This document shows positions 7,549 to 16,814 of a stretch of 64,000 bases of DNA, piece after piece (position 1 is the first letter of the stretch; every line of letters begins with the position of its first letter). The position numbers and the translations under genes were made by a program. The DNA is from Actinobacillus sp. (GTDB lineage: Bacteria; Pseudomonadota; Gammaproteobacteria; Enterobacterales; Pasteurellaceae). The stretch covers positions 1-64,000 of the forward strand of contig JAHHRA010000003.1 in assembly GCA_020026055.1 (NCBI GenBank). Direction: 5' to 3'. The notes under the pieces were generated by a model. It saw nothing but the letters and a program-made list of their open reading frames with translations. It made no database searches and was not told where the DNA came from.

Positions 7549-8589
7549 ATGCATTGGACGATGTTTATAAGCGATTACAGCTTATTTATTCTAAAATTAG
7601 TTACATTAGTTTTTATTCCAGTCGTTATTTTTTGGGGACTATTCTCAATGAAACAACGATCGCAAGATAATGAACTAGTCATTACAGATTTATCTAAAAA
7701 AGTTGCAGAATATACAGAGAAATTGAAAGATTATCACTTAGATGAGAGTGCTTTAAAACAAGTTGAAAAACAACGAAAAAAAGCTAATAAAAAACTTGCT
7801 AGACAACAGAAAGCAGAAAAAATACACCCAACTCGTAAACCACATCTTTTTGTACTTGATTTCAAAGGAGATATTGTTGCTTCTCAAACTTCCAGTTTAA
7901 GAGAAGAAATTAGTGCTATTATCGCAGCAGCTCAAGTCGGTGATGAAGTTTTATTACGTTTAGAAAGCCCAGGAGGAATAGTAACAGGATACGGTTTGGC
8001 AGCTTCACAATTAACAAGGCTAAAAAAACATCAAATTCCATTAATCGTGGCTGTTGATAAGATTGCAGCTAGCGGTGGTTATATGATGGCATGCGTTGCA
8101 GATAAAATTATTGCAGCACCTTTTGCGATTTTAGGTTCAATTGGCGTTGTCGCTCAAGTACCAAATATTCATCGATTATTAAAAAAACACGATATTGATG
8201 TAGATGTGATGACAGCAGGAGAATATAAACGCACAGTCACTTTATTGGGTGAAAATACTGAAAAAGGAAAAGCTAAATTTCAACAAGAATTAGAAGAAAC
8301 TCATACTTTATTTAAAAATTTTGTTACTGAAAATCGCCCAACTCTTAATTTAGAAAAACTTGCAACGGGAGAACATTGGTTTGGACAACAAGCCCTTGCT
8401 TTAAATTTGATCGATAAAATAGCAACAAGTGATGATTTAATTATGCAATCAATCGAAAATAAAACTGTATTAGCTTTGAAATTCAAACAAAAGAAGAGCT
8501 TACTTGCTAAAATTAGTAAACAAATGGAAGAAAGTAGCGAACGAATTTTAATGAAATTATTGAATAAACAACAAGATGTTATAAGCTAA
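7549..8589 (+). CDS. sohB: SohB, membrane-anchored serine protease of the S49 (protease IV/SppA) family
   Basis: 346 residues. An N-terminal helix (about residues 9-30) anchors it in the inner membrane, followed by a charged coiled segment and the S49 domain. The nucleophile serine lies in KIAASGGYMMACVADKI and the general-base lysine in GEYKRTVTLLGENTEKGK, the Ser/Lys dyad of the SppA family. The LESPGG motif before it forms the oxyanion region. Length agrees with E. coli SohB (about 349). Substrates are unknown. A weak stem (CTAAA/TTTAG plus seven T's near 8638-8667) follows. Confidence 0.93.
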   Translation: MHWTMFISDYSLFILKLVTLVFIPVVIFWGLFSMKQRSQDNELVITDLSKKVAEYTEKLKDYHLDESALKQVEKQRKKANKKLARQQKAEKIHPTRKPHLFVLDFKGDIVASQTSSLREEISAIIAAAQVGDEVLLRLESPGGIVTGYGLAASQLTRLKKHQIPLIVAVDKIAASGGYMMACVADKIIAAPFAILGSIGVVAQVPNIHRLLKKHDIDVDVMTAGEYKRTVTLLGENTEKGKAKFQQELEETHTLFKNFVTENRPTLNLEKLATGEHWFGQQALALNLIDKIATSDDLIMQSIENKTVLALKFKQKKSLLAKISKQMEESSERILMKLLNKQQDVIS

Positions 8590-8801
8590 TTTTTCATCAA
8601 GTTAGCAATAAAAAAGTAGAAATTTTGATGTGCTCCCTAAAATTAGACACAACTTTAGTTTTTTTATAAGCAAATTTAGTAAAAAAGTAAATCAAAAAAG
8701 TTAAAACTTTGCACAATGGTAAGCTTTCAGCTAGACTACCCGCATTTTGCTAACTTTCCTTTATAAATCTGGGATTTTTCTAAATGTAATAAGAGTAAAA
8801 T

Positions 8802-9305
8802 ATGAATAATTATATTGATTGGACAATTATTATCATTATTGGGTTATCTATTCTCGTTAGCTTGTGGCGTGGCTTTATGCGTGAAGTTGTTTCACTTGTG
8901 AGTTGGATTACTGCAATATTCATCGCGATTAGATTTTATTCCTACCTTGCTACGTATTTCACTAATATAGAAAATGACTACGTCCGTAATGGCGTCGCGA
9001 TAGCTGTATTATTTATTGGTACTTTGATCGTGGGAGGAATTATTAATTTTTTATTAGGGCAATTGGTCGATAAAACAGGACTTAGTGGTACAGATCGCGT
9101 GTTAGGGGCTTGTTTTGGTTTCTTGCGAGGCATTTTGATTGTATCAGCATTACTCTTTTTTGCGGATTCTTTTACTCAAATTCATAATACTGAAATGTGG
9201 AAAAACTCTCAGTTAATTCTACATTTTCGTTTTATTATTGATTGGCTTTTTCAACAAATACAAGCCAATTCAAGTTTGTTGAATCACTTCTCCCCAGCGA
9301 TGTAA
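8802..9305 (+). CDS. cvpA: CvpA family inner-membrane protein
   Basis: 167 residues with four hydrophobic segments and the conserved motif LSILVSLWRGFMREVVSLVSW followed by RVLGACFGFLRG, typical of CvpA/colicin V production proteins. In H. influenzae and E. coli cvpA lies beside purF; here it is followed after 54 bp by topA, so the purF linkage is broken. I see no PurR box upstream. CvpA is linked to envelope homeostasis and bile resistance in relatives. Confidence 0.93.
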   Translation: MNNYIDWTIIIIIGLSILVSLWRGFMREVVSLVSWITAIFIAIRFYSYLATYFTNIENDYVRNGVAIAVLFIGTLIVGGIINFLLGQLVDKTGLSGTDRVLGACFGFLRGILIVSALLFFADSFTQIHNTEMWKNSQLILHFRFIIDWLFQQIQANSSLLNHFSPAM

Positions 9306-9359
9306 ATACTTTTTATTTGCAAAAAAGAATTTTAATTATAGTTATAAATAGGAATAAAT

Positions 9360-11951
9360 ATGGCTAAATCCTTAGTAATTGTAGAATCCCCCGCTAAAGC
9401 GAAAACAATTAATAAATATTTGGGTAATCAATATGTTGTAAAATCAAGTGTGGGACATATTTGTGATTTGCCTGTTTCAAGTTCAAATATAAAAGAAAAA
9501 GCAAAGCCAATTTCTACAAAAGGAATGACATCAGAACAAAAACACGCACTTAAAGTAGAGCGAGATAACATAGCTTTAGTCAAACGGATGGGGATTGATC
9601 CCTATAATGCTTGGGAAGCAAATTATCAAATTTTACCTGGTAAAGAAAAAGTCGTTTCAGAATTGAAATCTCTCGCTAAAAAAGCTGACCATATTTATCT
9701 GGCGACTGACTTGGATAGAGAAGGAGAAGCTATTGCTTGGCATTTAAAGGAAGTAATTGGTGGTGATGATGAGCGTTTTAGTCGAGTTGTTTTTAATGAA
9801 ATTACTCAAAATGCGATTTCACAAGCATTTGAACATCCGACATATATCAATATGGATTGCGTGAATGCCCAACAAACTCGCCGTTTTTTAGATAGAATCG
9901 TAGGGTTTATGGTTTCACCATTGCTTTGGAAAAAAGTAGCAAGAGGATTATCAGCAGGACGAGTACAGTCCGTTGCAGTGAAATTATTAGTAGAACGAGA
10001 GCGTGAAATTAAAGCCTTCCAACCTGAAGAATTTTGGCAAATTAACGCTAATGTCAAAAATAACCAAAACAATAGTATTCAATTAACATTAACGGATTAT
10101 AAAAGTAAAAAAATTACACTTCATAATGCACAAGAAACAGAGATTGTTAGTACATTCTTAAGACAAGCAAATTATGAAGTAACTAACGTTGAAACAAAGC
10201 TAACTATTTCTAAACCCAAGGCTCCTTTTATCACTTCAACATTACAACAAAGTGCTAGCACTAAACTTGGTTTTGGCGTAAAAAAAACAATGACTCTTGC
10301 TCAACGTTTATATGAAGCAGGTTATATCACTTATATGCGTACGGATAGTACGAACTTAAGCCAAGATGCATTAAAAATGGCACGTGACTATATTCAGAAA
10401 AATTTTGGTGAAAATTATTTGCCAGACAAACCGAATTTTTATTCCAGCAAAGAAAATGCTCAAGAAGCTCACGAAGCAATTCGTCCTTCCGATGTGGATA
10501 TTTTAGCCTGCGATCTCAATGGAGTCGAGCGTGATGCAATGCGACTATATGACTTAATTTGGCAACAATTTATTGCTTGCCAAATGCCACCTGCACGCTA
10601 CGACAACACAGTATTGTCCGTGATGGCAGGAGATTATTTACTGAAAGCTAAAGGGCGAATTTTACGTTTCGATGGTTGGACGAAAGTGATTTCACAACCT
10701 TTAAATAAAGATGAACAATCTTTACCTACTTTAAAGATTGGCGATAAACTAAAGCTAATTACATTAGATCCTGAACAAAATTTCACAAAACCACCAGCAC
10801 GCTTTAATGAAGCCGCCCTTGTTCGTGAATTAGAAAAACGAGGTATTGGACGTCCATCTACTTATGCAACGATTATTTCAACGATTCAAGATCGAGGTTA
10901 TGTCCGTGTTGAAAACCGTCGTTTTTACGCCGAGAAAATCGGTGAAATTGTTACTGATCGCTTAGTTCAATCATTTCCAGATTTTATGAATTATGATTTT
11001 ACTGCAGAAATGGAAACTGTACTCGATCAAATTGCGGAGGGTAAGAAAAATTGGAAAAATGAATTGAATCAATTCTTTGCAGACTTTTCTGAACGTCTCA
11101 CTACTGCTGAACTTGACGAATTAGCGGGAGGAATGAGTCCGAATAAATTAGTAGTGACAAATATTCATTGTCCAACTTGTAAACGTAAAATGGCAATTCG
11201 AACCGCTAGTACAGGTGTTTTTCTCGGTTGCACAGGTTATGCTTTACCTTTGAAAGAACGTTGCAAAACTACAATAAATCTCATACCTGAAGCGGAATTA
11301 TTAAATATCTTAGATGACAGTTCTGAAACTAAAGCCTTGATGGGCAAAAAACGTTGTCCGATTTGTCAAACCGCAATGGACAGTTATTTAATTGATCCAC
11401 AACGTAAACTTTATGTCTGTGGAAACAACCCAAATTGTGCAGGTTATATAGTTGAAAATGGTGAGTTTAAAATTAAAGGTTACGATGGTCCTATTGTTGA
11501 ATGCGATAAATGTGGTGCTGATATGCATTTGAAACTTGGTCGTTTTGGCAAATATATGGGCTGTATGCAATGTGATAATACTCGAAAAATCTTGAAAAAT
11601 GGGGAAATAGCTCCACCGAAAGAAGATCCTATTGCTTTTCCAGAATTAAAATGTGAAAAAGCAGATGCTTACTTTGTTTTGCGAGATGGAGCGAGTGGAA
11701 TATTTATGTCCGCACATAATTTCCCAAAATGTCGTGAAAGTCGTGCAGTATTAGTAAGCGAATTAGTCCGTTTTGTGGATCGCTTGCCAGAAAAACTCAA
11801 ATATTTAAGCCTTGCTCCAGAACAGGATCCTGATGGCAATTCTGCAATTGTACGGTTTTCTCGTAAAGAAAAACGACAATATGTTACTTCTGAAAAAAAT
11901 GGCAAGGCCACCAAATGGCGTTTGCATTTTATTGATGGAAAATGGCAGTAA
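9360..11951 (+). CDS. topA: DNA topoisomerase I TopA
   Basis: 863 residues, full length. Type IA enzyme that relaxes negative supercoils. The Toprim motif is at the start (LVIVESPAKAKTI, DLDREGEAIAWHL) and the active-site tyrosine lies in YEAGYITYMRTDST near residue 325. Three C-terminal four-cysteine zinc ribbons are intact, beginning CPTCKRKM, CPICQTAM and CDKCGADM, and a short Lys/Arg-rich DNA-binding tail follows. A strong terminator follows. Confidence 0.97.
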   Translation: MAKSLVIVESPAKAKTINKYLGNQYVVKSSVGHICDLPVSSSNIKEKAKPISTKGMTSEQKHALKVERDNIALVKRMGIDPYNAWEANYQILPGKEKVVSELKSLAKKADHIYLATDLDREGEAIAWHLKEVIGGDDERFSRVVFNEITQNAISQAFEHPTYINMDCVNAQQTRRFLDRIVGFMVSPLLWKKVARGLSAGRVQSVAVKLLVEREREIKAFQPEEFWQINANVKNNQNNSIQLTLTDYKSKKITLHNAQETEIVSTFLRQANYEVTNVETKLTISKPKAPFITSTLQQSASTKLGFGVKKTMTLAQRLYEAGYITYMRTDSTNLSQDALKMARDYIQKNFGENYLPDKPNFYSSKENAQEAHEAIRPSDVDILACDLNGVERDAMRLYDLIWQQFIACQMPPARYDNTVLSVMAGDYLLKAKGRILRFDGWTKVISQPLNKDEQSLPTLKIGDKLKLITLDPEQNFTKPPARFNEAALVRELEKRGIGRPSTYATIISTIQDRGYVRVENRRFYAEKIGEIVTDRLVQSFPDFMNYDFTAEMETVLDQIAEGKKNWKNELNQFFADFSERLTTAELDELAGGMSPNKLVVTNIHCPTCKRKMAIRTASTGVFLGCTGYALPLKERCKTTINLIPEAELLNILDDSSETKALMGKKRCPICQTAMDSYLIDPQRKLYVCGNNPNCAGYIVENGEFKIKGYDGPIVECDKCGADMHLKLGRFGKYMGCMQCDNTRKILKNGEIAPPKEDPIAFPELKCEKADAYFVLRDGASGIFMSAHNFPKCRESRAVLVSELVRFVDRLPEKLKYLSLAPEQDPDGNSAIVRFSRKEKRQYVTSEKNGKATKWRLHFIDGKWQ

Positions 11952-11977
11952 ATTATTTTAACGTAGCAATAAAAATA

Positions 11978-12020
11978 AACGATGTTTTTAACATTATCTA
12001 AAAACATCGTTTTTATTTTT
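11978..12020 (+). terminator. rho-independent terminator after topA
   Basis: A 13-bp stem, AACGATGTTTTTA at 11978-11990 paired with TAAAAACATCGTT at 11999-12011, is followed by TTTATTTTTG. Confidence 0.85.
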
Positions 12021-12238
12021 GAAACATAATAGTTCATTGTTTTGTTTTAAAAAATAATTGAATTAATTACAGAAAAATGAATAAGAACATTGCAATTTAA
12101 AAATTTTTATGTAATAAACTTTACATATTAAAATTCAACTAGGTAAACATATCATGAAAATTTGACATTTTTATGACATTGAATGCTCTAGAACCCAAAT
12201 TCACATAAAAATTTGATTAATTAAATTGGAAAATAACG

Positions 12239-13441
12239 ATGGCAGTCACATTAGAGAGTATAAAATTAGCACAAGAAAAAATTAAGTATTCAATCAAAAG
12301 AACACCTTTAATGGAATGCCCAACATTAAGCAATGAATTTGATGGAAAAGTTTTCTTTAAAATGGAAAATTTACAGAAAACAGGATCATTTAAAATAAGA
12401 GGTGCTTTAAATAGAATATCTAATCTTAATAAAGAAGAGAAAAAAAGAGGTGTCATTGCATCTTCAGCAGGTAATCATGCCCAAGGGATAGCACTGGGTG
12501 CTACTGCTCAAGGAATAAAATCTATAATTGTTATGCCTAAAACGGCACCTATTGCTAAAGTTGTTGCTACTAAAGACTTTGGTGGAAGTGTAGTATTACA
12601 TGGTGAAATTTATGATGATGCTTATGCTAAAGCTCTAGAGATGCAACAGAGAACAGGAGCTGTGTTTTTACACCCTTTCGATGATGAAGATGTCATCTCA
12701 GGTCAAGGAACTATAGGGCTTGAAATTTTAGAAGATGAAAAAGATATCGACACGATAATTGTACCAGTTGGAGGTGGCGGGATCCTCGCAGGAATAGCAA
12801 CAGCAGTGAAAACATTAAATCCAAATATAAAAGTTATTGGTGTAGAAGCCGAAAATGCAGCTTCAATGAAAGCTGCTCTTGCGAGAGGAAAAGTTTGTGA
12901 AATAACGACAAATCCTACAATTGCAGATGGGATAGCTGTTAAAAGAGTTGGAGATAAAACTTTTGAACTTGTAAAGCAATATGTAGATGAAATAGTTACT
13001 GTAAGTGAGATCGAAATAGCTGAAGCCATACTATTTTTATTAGAAAAAAGTAAAGTTGTAGCAGAAGGAGCTGGAGCAGTAGCTGTGGCTGCTATTTTAT
13101 CTAAGAAAATAGATTGTAAAAATAGAAAAGTTTGTGGCGTGATATCCGGTGGAAATGTAGATATTAACTTAGTTGAAAGAATCCTTAATAGAGCATTGAT
13201 CAATAAAGGTAGAAGATATAGTTTCAACGTTAAAATTATAGATAAAATTGGTGAAATTGAAAAATTATTACATCTAATTGCAAGTAATAGAGCTAATATC
13301 CTTCATTTAAATCAAAGTATGTACAATGGAGATTTAGGGATTACAATGCAAGTAGCTACATTAGTCGTAGAGTGTAGTGATATGACGCACAAAAATTCAT
13401 TGGAACAAAAAATAAAAGAAGCAGGTTATGAATTTATTTAG
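12239..13441 (+). CDS. PLP-dependent threonine ammonia-lyase with C-terminal ACT domain, horizontally acquired
   Basis: 400 residues. Deaminates threonine (and probably serine) to 2-oxobutyrate plus ammonia. The PLP lysine lies in TGSFKIRGALNRI, the phosphate-binding glycine loop is PVGGGGILAG, and SSAGNHAQGIALGA is conserved. An ACT-like domain (about residues 325-400) follows, the form seen in anaerobe-type enzymes of about 400 residues rather than the 500-residue IlvA. All 13 arginine codons are AGA, whereas adjacent topA and torD use mainly CGT/CGC, so the gene looks foreign, possibly from Fusobacteria or Clostridia. It is paired with a DAACS symporter 41 bp downstream, suggesting a threonine/serine uptake and catabolism module. 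RBS GGAAA before ATG. Confidence 0.9.
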   Translation: MAVTLESIKLAQEKIKYSIKRTPLMECPTLSNEFDGKVFFKMENLQKTGSFKIRGALNRISNLNKEEKKRGVIASSAGNHAQGIALGATAQGIKSIIVMPKTAPIAKVVATKDFGGSVVLHGEIYDDAYAKALEMQQRTGAVFLHPFDDEDVISGQGTIGLEILEDEKDIDTIIVPVGGGGILAGIATAVKTLNPNIKVIGVEAENAASMKAALARGKVCEITTNPTIADGIAVKRVGDKTFELVKQYVDEIVTVSEIEIAEAILFLLEKSKVVAEGAGAVAVAAILSKKIDCKNRKVCGVISGGNVDINLVERILNRALINKGRRYSFNVKIIDKIGEIEKLLHLIASNRANILHLNQSMYNGDLGITMQVATLVVECSDMTHKNSLEQKIKEAGYEFI

Positions 13442-13482
13442 CAATAAATGAGTATAATAAAAAACGAAATAAGGGGTAAATT

Positions 13483-14721
13483 ATGAAAAAATTAGGATTA
13501 TTACCAAGGCTGATCTTAGGTATTGTCATTGGTATTTTATTAGGAATGTCAGGAAATATACCTATTTTGAGAACGATGCTCACCTTTAATGGTATTTTTG
13601 GAAATTTTTTACAATTCATCATTCCTCTCATTATCATAGGATTTGTGGCACCAGGTATTGGAGATTTAGGGAGTAAAGCGGGGAAACTGTTGGGTATGAC
13701 GACAATAGTGGCTTATATCTCTACGATGTTTGCAGGTATGTTAGCTTACATTGTCAATATCATTTTACTTAAACAAATACTACCACAGGCAAGTAAACAC
13801 GCATTAGAAAAAATGCTACCACAGGCAAATGAACACGCATTAGAAAAAGTGACATCAGTTAAATTGCAAGCATTCTTAACCATAGATATGCCACCGATTA
13901 TGGGCGTGATGACTGCTCTGTTAATGGCATTTATCTTAGGTATCGGCATCGCCGTTGCGAAAGGGAATGCTATTAAGGATGTAATGGGGGAGCTTCAGGG
14001 TATTGTTGAGAAAATTATTAAAAATATCATTATTCCTTTTCTACCTGTATATGTCGCAGGTGTTTTTGCTAGCTTGACTTACGCAGGTGATGTAGCTCAC
14101 ACAATGTCAATGTTCGCAAAAGTGTTTGCGATCGCACTGGTTTTACATATTGTCATTCTTACTATTCAATATGGAATTGCAGGGGGAATTGCAGGCAGAA
14201 ATCCTTTATCTTTGATGAAAACTATGCTACCCGCTTATTTAACCGCAATAGGAACGCAGTCCTCTGCAGCGACCATTCCCGTCACGCTAAAACAAACTAA
14301 AGAAAATGGCGTAGATGAAGAAATTGCCGATTTTACTATTCCGTTATGTGCAACTATCCACCTATCAGGAAGTACAATCACACTAGTCAGTTGCTCTATG
14401 GCGGTAATGATGATGAATGGCATGGAAATCACATTCAGCAATATGTTTGGATTTATTTTAATGCTAGGAATTACAATGATCGCAGCACCTGGTGTTCCAG
14501 GTGGTGCCGTAATGGCGGCTTTAGGGCTTTTAGGTACTATGCTTGGATTTAATTCTCAATTACAATCTTTAATGATTGCCCTTTATCTAGCACAAGATAG
14601 TTTTGGTACTGCTTGTAATGTAACAGGAGATGGGGCACTTTCAGTGATTATCAATAAAATTGCAGGATTTTCTTTAACACCAAAAGTAACAATGTCAAAA
14701 AAAACAAATATTGTTTCTTAA
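13483..14721 (+). CDS. DAACS-family sodium/amino-acid or dicarboxylate symporter
   Basis: 412 residues, inner membrane. The DAACS signature regions are present: a re-entrant serine-rich loop (QSSAATIPVTLKQT), FTIPLCATIHLSGSTI, the second re-entrant loop (AAPGVPGGAVMAALG) and the substrate-binding DSFGTACNVTGDGAL. Pairing with threonine deaminase suggests serine/threonine as substrate, as for SstT, but that is inference. Residues about 100-123 contain a perfect-frame 12-residue duplication (see repeat at 13780). Its three arginines use AGG, AGA, AGA, consistent with joint transfer with the deaminase gene. RBS AAGGGG before ATG. Confidence 0.85.
   Translation: MKKLGLLPRLILGIVIGILLGMSGNIPILRTMLTFNGIFGNFLQFIIPLIIIGFVAPGIGDLGSKAGKLLGMTTIVAYISTMFAGMLAYIVNIILLKQILPQASKHALEKMLPQANEHALEKVTSVKLQAFLTIDMPPIMGVMTALLMAFILGIGIAVAKGNAIKDVMGELQGIVEKIIKNIIIPFLPVYVAGVFASLTYAGDVAHTMSMFAKVFAIALVLHIVILTIQYGIAGGIAGRNPLSLMKTMLPAYLTAIGTQSSAATIPVTLKQTKENGVDEEIADFTIPLCATIHLSGSTITLVSCSMAVMMMNGMEITFSNMFGFILMLGITMIAAPGVPGGAVMAALGLLGTMLGFNSQLQSLMIALYLAQDSFGTACNVTGDGALSVIINKIAGFSLTPKVTMSKKTNIVS
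13780..13851 (+). repeat. 36-bp tandem duplication inside the symporter gene
   Basis: Two adjacent 36-base units (13780-13815 and 13816-13851) encode LPQASKHALEKM and LPQANEHALEKV. They differ at only a few bases. The duplication adds 12 residues to a hydrophilic loop between two membrane segments and keeps the frame. Confidence 0.9.
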
Positions 14722-14740
14722 ATAACTAAAAACGAAAAGA

Positions 14741-14776
14741 ACGCCTTTCGAGTGCTAATACGAAAGGCGTTTTTTT
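14741..14776 (+). terminator. rho-independent terminator after the symporter
   Basis: ACGCCTTTCG at 14741-14750 pairs perfectly with CGAAAGGCGT at 14761-14770, and TTTTTTT follows. It closes the deaminase-symporter unit. Confidence 0.9.
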
Positions 14777-14801
14777 GATAGATTTAAAAATGGAATAGCA
14801 A

Positions 14802-15353
14802 ATGCAAAATGACTCAAATTTCAATGAATTCTCTCTTTTAAGCCGCCTTTTTGGAAATCTTTATTACCGTCTACCGAGCGACTCGCTTCTCGCTAATGTT
14901 TTCGTTTGGCTACAACAAAAAGGGCTTGAATCAGCGTGGGCATTAGAAACAGATAAGACAAGTCAAGCAGCGTTATCTACATTAGCGATGAAAATTGATC
15001 TCAATACATTATCGCAAGAATATCAGTATTTATTTGGTGAAATGGGAAAAATTGATGTACGGCTTTCACATTATATTCATTTAACAGATTTCATTACTTT
15101 TAGAAGAAATTATGGAATACCCGAATTAAATGATATTGATCATATCGCAACACTCTTTCTAACAAGTGCATGGATTGAAGACAATCTTAACTCTGCACAA
15201 ATACAAATCGTCTTTTTTCAAGATTTTTTACTACCTGTGGCAGCAAAATGGTTACCTCAAGTTGAGCAGCATGCTCGCCTTCCTTTTTATCGTCAATTAG
15301 CATATTTAACTCGAGAATTATTAGCAGCGATGGCAGATGAATTAGAGGAATAA
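14802..15353 (+). CDS. TorD/DmsD-family cytoplasmic chaperone
   Basis: 183 residues, all-helical. The order of features fits TorD-like redox-enzyme maturation chaperones: an N-terminal LLSRLFGNLYYRLPS helix, the LSQEYQYLFGEMGK segment (family motif E-Y-x-x-L-F), and DHIATLFLTSAW near residue 108, followed by FFQDFLLPVAAKWLP. Such proteins bind Tat signal peptides of molybdoenzymes. No molybdoenzyme gene is in this window, so its client is unknown. It lies between the transferred symporter and a convergent dedA. Confidence 0.8.
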   Translation: MQNDSNFNEFSLLSRLFGNLYYRLPSDSLLANVFVWLQQKGLESAWALETDKTSQAALSTLAMKIDLNTLSQEYQYLFGEMGKIDVRLSHYIHLTDFITFRRNYGIPELNDIDHIATLFLTSAWIEDNLNSAQIQIVFFQDFLLPVAAKWLPQVEQHARLPFYRQLAYLTRELLAAMADELEE

Positions 15354-15482
15354 AGATTGTTTACTTTTCAAGAAGTGACAAAAGAAATCCATTAAATATG
15401 GATTTTCTAACCTACATCTTGTCATATAAATAAATTGTAATTCTTAAATCAGAAAATTTTTTTCGTTCCTAACAACGGTTTT

Positions 15483-15523
15483 TCGCTTTTAAAATCAGAA
15501 AAATTTTCCGATTTTAAAAGCGA
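15483..15523. repeat. 41-bp palindromic element, intergenic copy (torD/dedA)
   Basis: TCGCTTTTAAAATC and GATTTTAAAAGCGA form a perfect 14-bp inverted repeat around AGAAAAATTTTCC. It lies between convergent genes, with the dedA stop 6 bp away. There is no T-run after either arm, so it is not a textbook intrinsic terminator. A second core-like sequence (CAGAAAATTTTTTTCG) is just upstream near 15449. Confidence 0.8.
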
Positions 15524-15528
15524 GATTA

Positions 15529-16128
15529 TTATTGATTTCGTTTCGATCTAAACCACTTCCAAAGTACAAATGAGATAACGAGAAAGACAATTATCCAAAC
15601 AACCATTTGTCCCTTTTCAATTTGGTTTTGAAGCCAATCACGATTGAGAGCACCAAAGTGACCAAGATAAATCCAAATAGGAACTGAAATGGAAGCGGCG
15701 AGTAAATCGATGAGTACAAAACGGGTATAACTGATTTTTTTTGTAATTCCAGAAACAACATAAATTGGAGCACGTAACCCAGGTAAAAAACGAGCAATAA
15801 ACAATACCCAATTACCATATTTCGCAAATTTTTCGCGTACAAGTCGTAAGCGTTGCAATGTAATAAGCTTCTTCATAGGACGAAAACGAAGAATTTTTGA
15901 GCCGTAAATTCGCCCTAACCAATACATGATACTGTCACCTACGATTACACCAGCAAGACTTACGAGCAACATAAGATGAGGATTGATATCTGCATATAAT
16001 CCTGCAATAACTCCACCTGAAACTAAAGTGATATCTTCAGGAATTGGTAGTCCAAAACCACATAATAACAGCACTAAAAATACTGCGGCATAACCGTAGT
16101 TTGAAAAAAATTCAATTAAAACATCCAT
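15529..16128 (-). CDS. DedA-family inner-membrane protein
   Basis: 199 residues. The DedA/SNARE-associated (PF09335) hallmarks are present: an N-terminal GFGLPIPEDITLVSGG segment with the conserved acidic residue, GDSIMYWLGRIYG, and FIARFLPGLRAPIYVVSG with the essential arginine pair. Several membrane segments follow and the C-terminus is basic. DedA proteins help flip undecaprenyl phosphate or phospholipids and affect membrane homeostasis; the exact paralogue (YohD-, YabI- or DedA-type) cannot be fixed here. Confidence 0.9.
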   Translation of the reverse strand: MDVLIEFFSNYGYAAVFLVLLLCGFGLPIPEDITLVSGGVIAGLYADINPHLMLLVSLAGVIVGDSIMYWLGRIYGSKILRFRPMKKLITLQRLRLVREKFAKYGNWVLFIARFLPGLRAPIYVVSGITKKISYTRFVLIDLLAASISVPIWIYLGHFGALNRDWLQNQIEKGQMVVWIIVFLVISFVLWKWFRSKRNQ

Positions 16129-16230
16129 TTATAAGCAACCTTAAAATTTTTATGAAATAAAAGATATTCTAGCATTATTGAAAATACTAAACTATACTTA
16201 TAGGAGTAAGGAGATTTATTGAAAGGATTT

Positions 16231-16725
16231 ATGATAAAATTAGCGATGGTTTTTATATCTGTATTAATACTTGATTTAATGCCCGTTGTACATCTTTAGA
16301 AAAACGTAAAAGATTTTGATAACAAAGGAATTGGCAAATATTCAAGATTGCTATATTTCCCTACTTACAACGCTTATACTCCAGAATATATTATATAGAA
16401 GTGTCTTATTCTGTTTTTCCATTGTTGCTATCCCTTTCTTATAGTAGATTATGCTGGTTCTATTGTGATGGATACAGTGTTTTTGCCTATATTTCTCTAC
16501 AGAAATAATTATATTCTCCCTAAGAGATAAAAATATAAAAAAGCTGAAAATGAACTAAAAACTATTTATTTGAATACATTACAAAAGATATAAGCAACTA
16601 AATCAGAAAAAGAAAAATATAAAGAAATCTTTGATAGTTATTGTAGCAAATTATAGAAGCTGGCTCGTAAAGATCGTAAATATGGTCTTTATCATAACTG
16701 TCGATATATATATCATATTGAATAA
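16231..16725 (+). pseudogene. decayed YceK-like (DUF1375) lipoprotein gene
   Basis: An AAGGAG RBS precedes TTG 16219 and ATG 16231. The hydrophobic leader (MIKLAMVFISVLIL) shifts frame into ARCTSLEKRKRF with a lipobox-like cysteine. Another frame then gives GIGKYSRLLYFPTYNAY and another VDYAGSIVMDTVFLPIFLYR. These match the order of YceK-family lipoproteins, whose core ends with a Leu/Asp-x-x-x-S-x-x-x-DT-x-x-LP motif. The tail (KYKKAENELKTIYL and on to TAA 16723-16725) holds two in-frame stops. At least three frameshifts and several stops make it a clear pseudogene. The rest of the 16129-16814 gap holds nothing else I can identify. Confidence 0.6.
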
Positions 16726-16814
16726 AATAGGCAGAGCAAATTGCTTCTTACATTCGTATGATGTGAAAATAATCATTTTTAAACTAACAAATTTTTATCT
16801 TTCAACATAATATT

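Noticed and set aside
8627..8670. TGCTCCCTAAAATTAGAC resembling an IS3-type end after sohB
   Set aside because: Only about 70% similar to the IS-like sequence at the left edge, no second end or transposase remnants; a weak terminator explains it better.
13125..13145. TTTGTGGCGTGAT in the deaminase gene, matching the element's right end
   Set aside because: It encodes the conserved CGVISGGN motif of threonine deaminases and has no left arm or A/T core; coincidence.
14235..14552. Overlapping frames on both strands inside the symporter gene
   Set aside because: Shadows of a clearly conserved DAACS reading frame.
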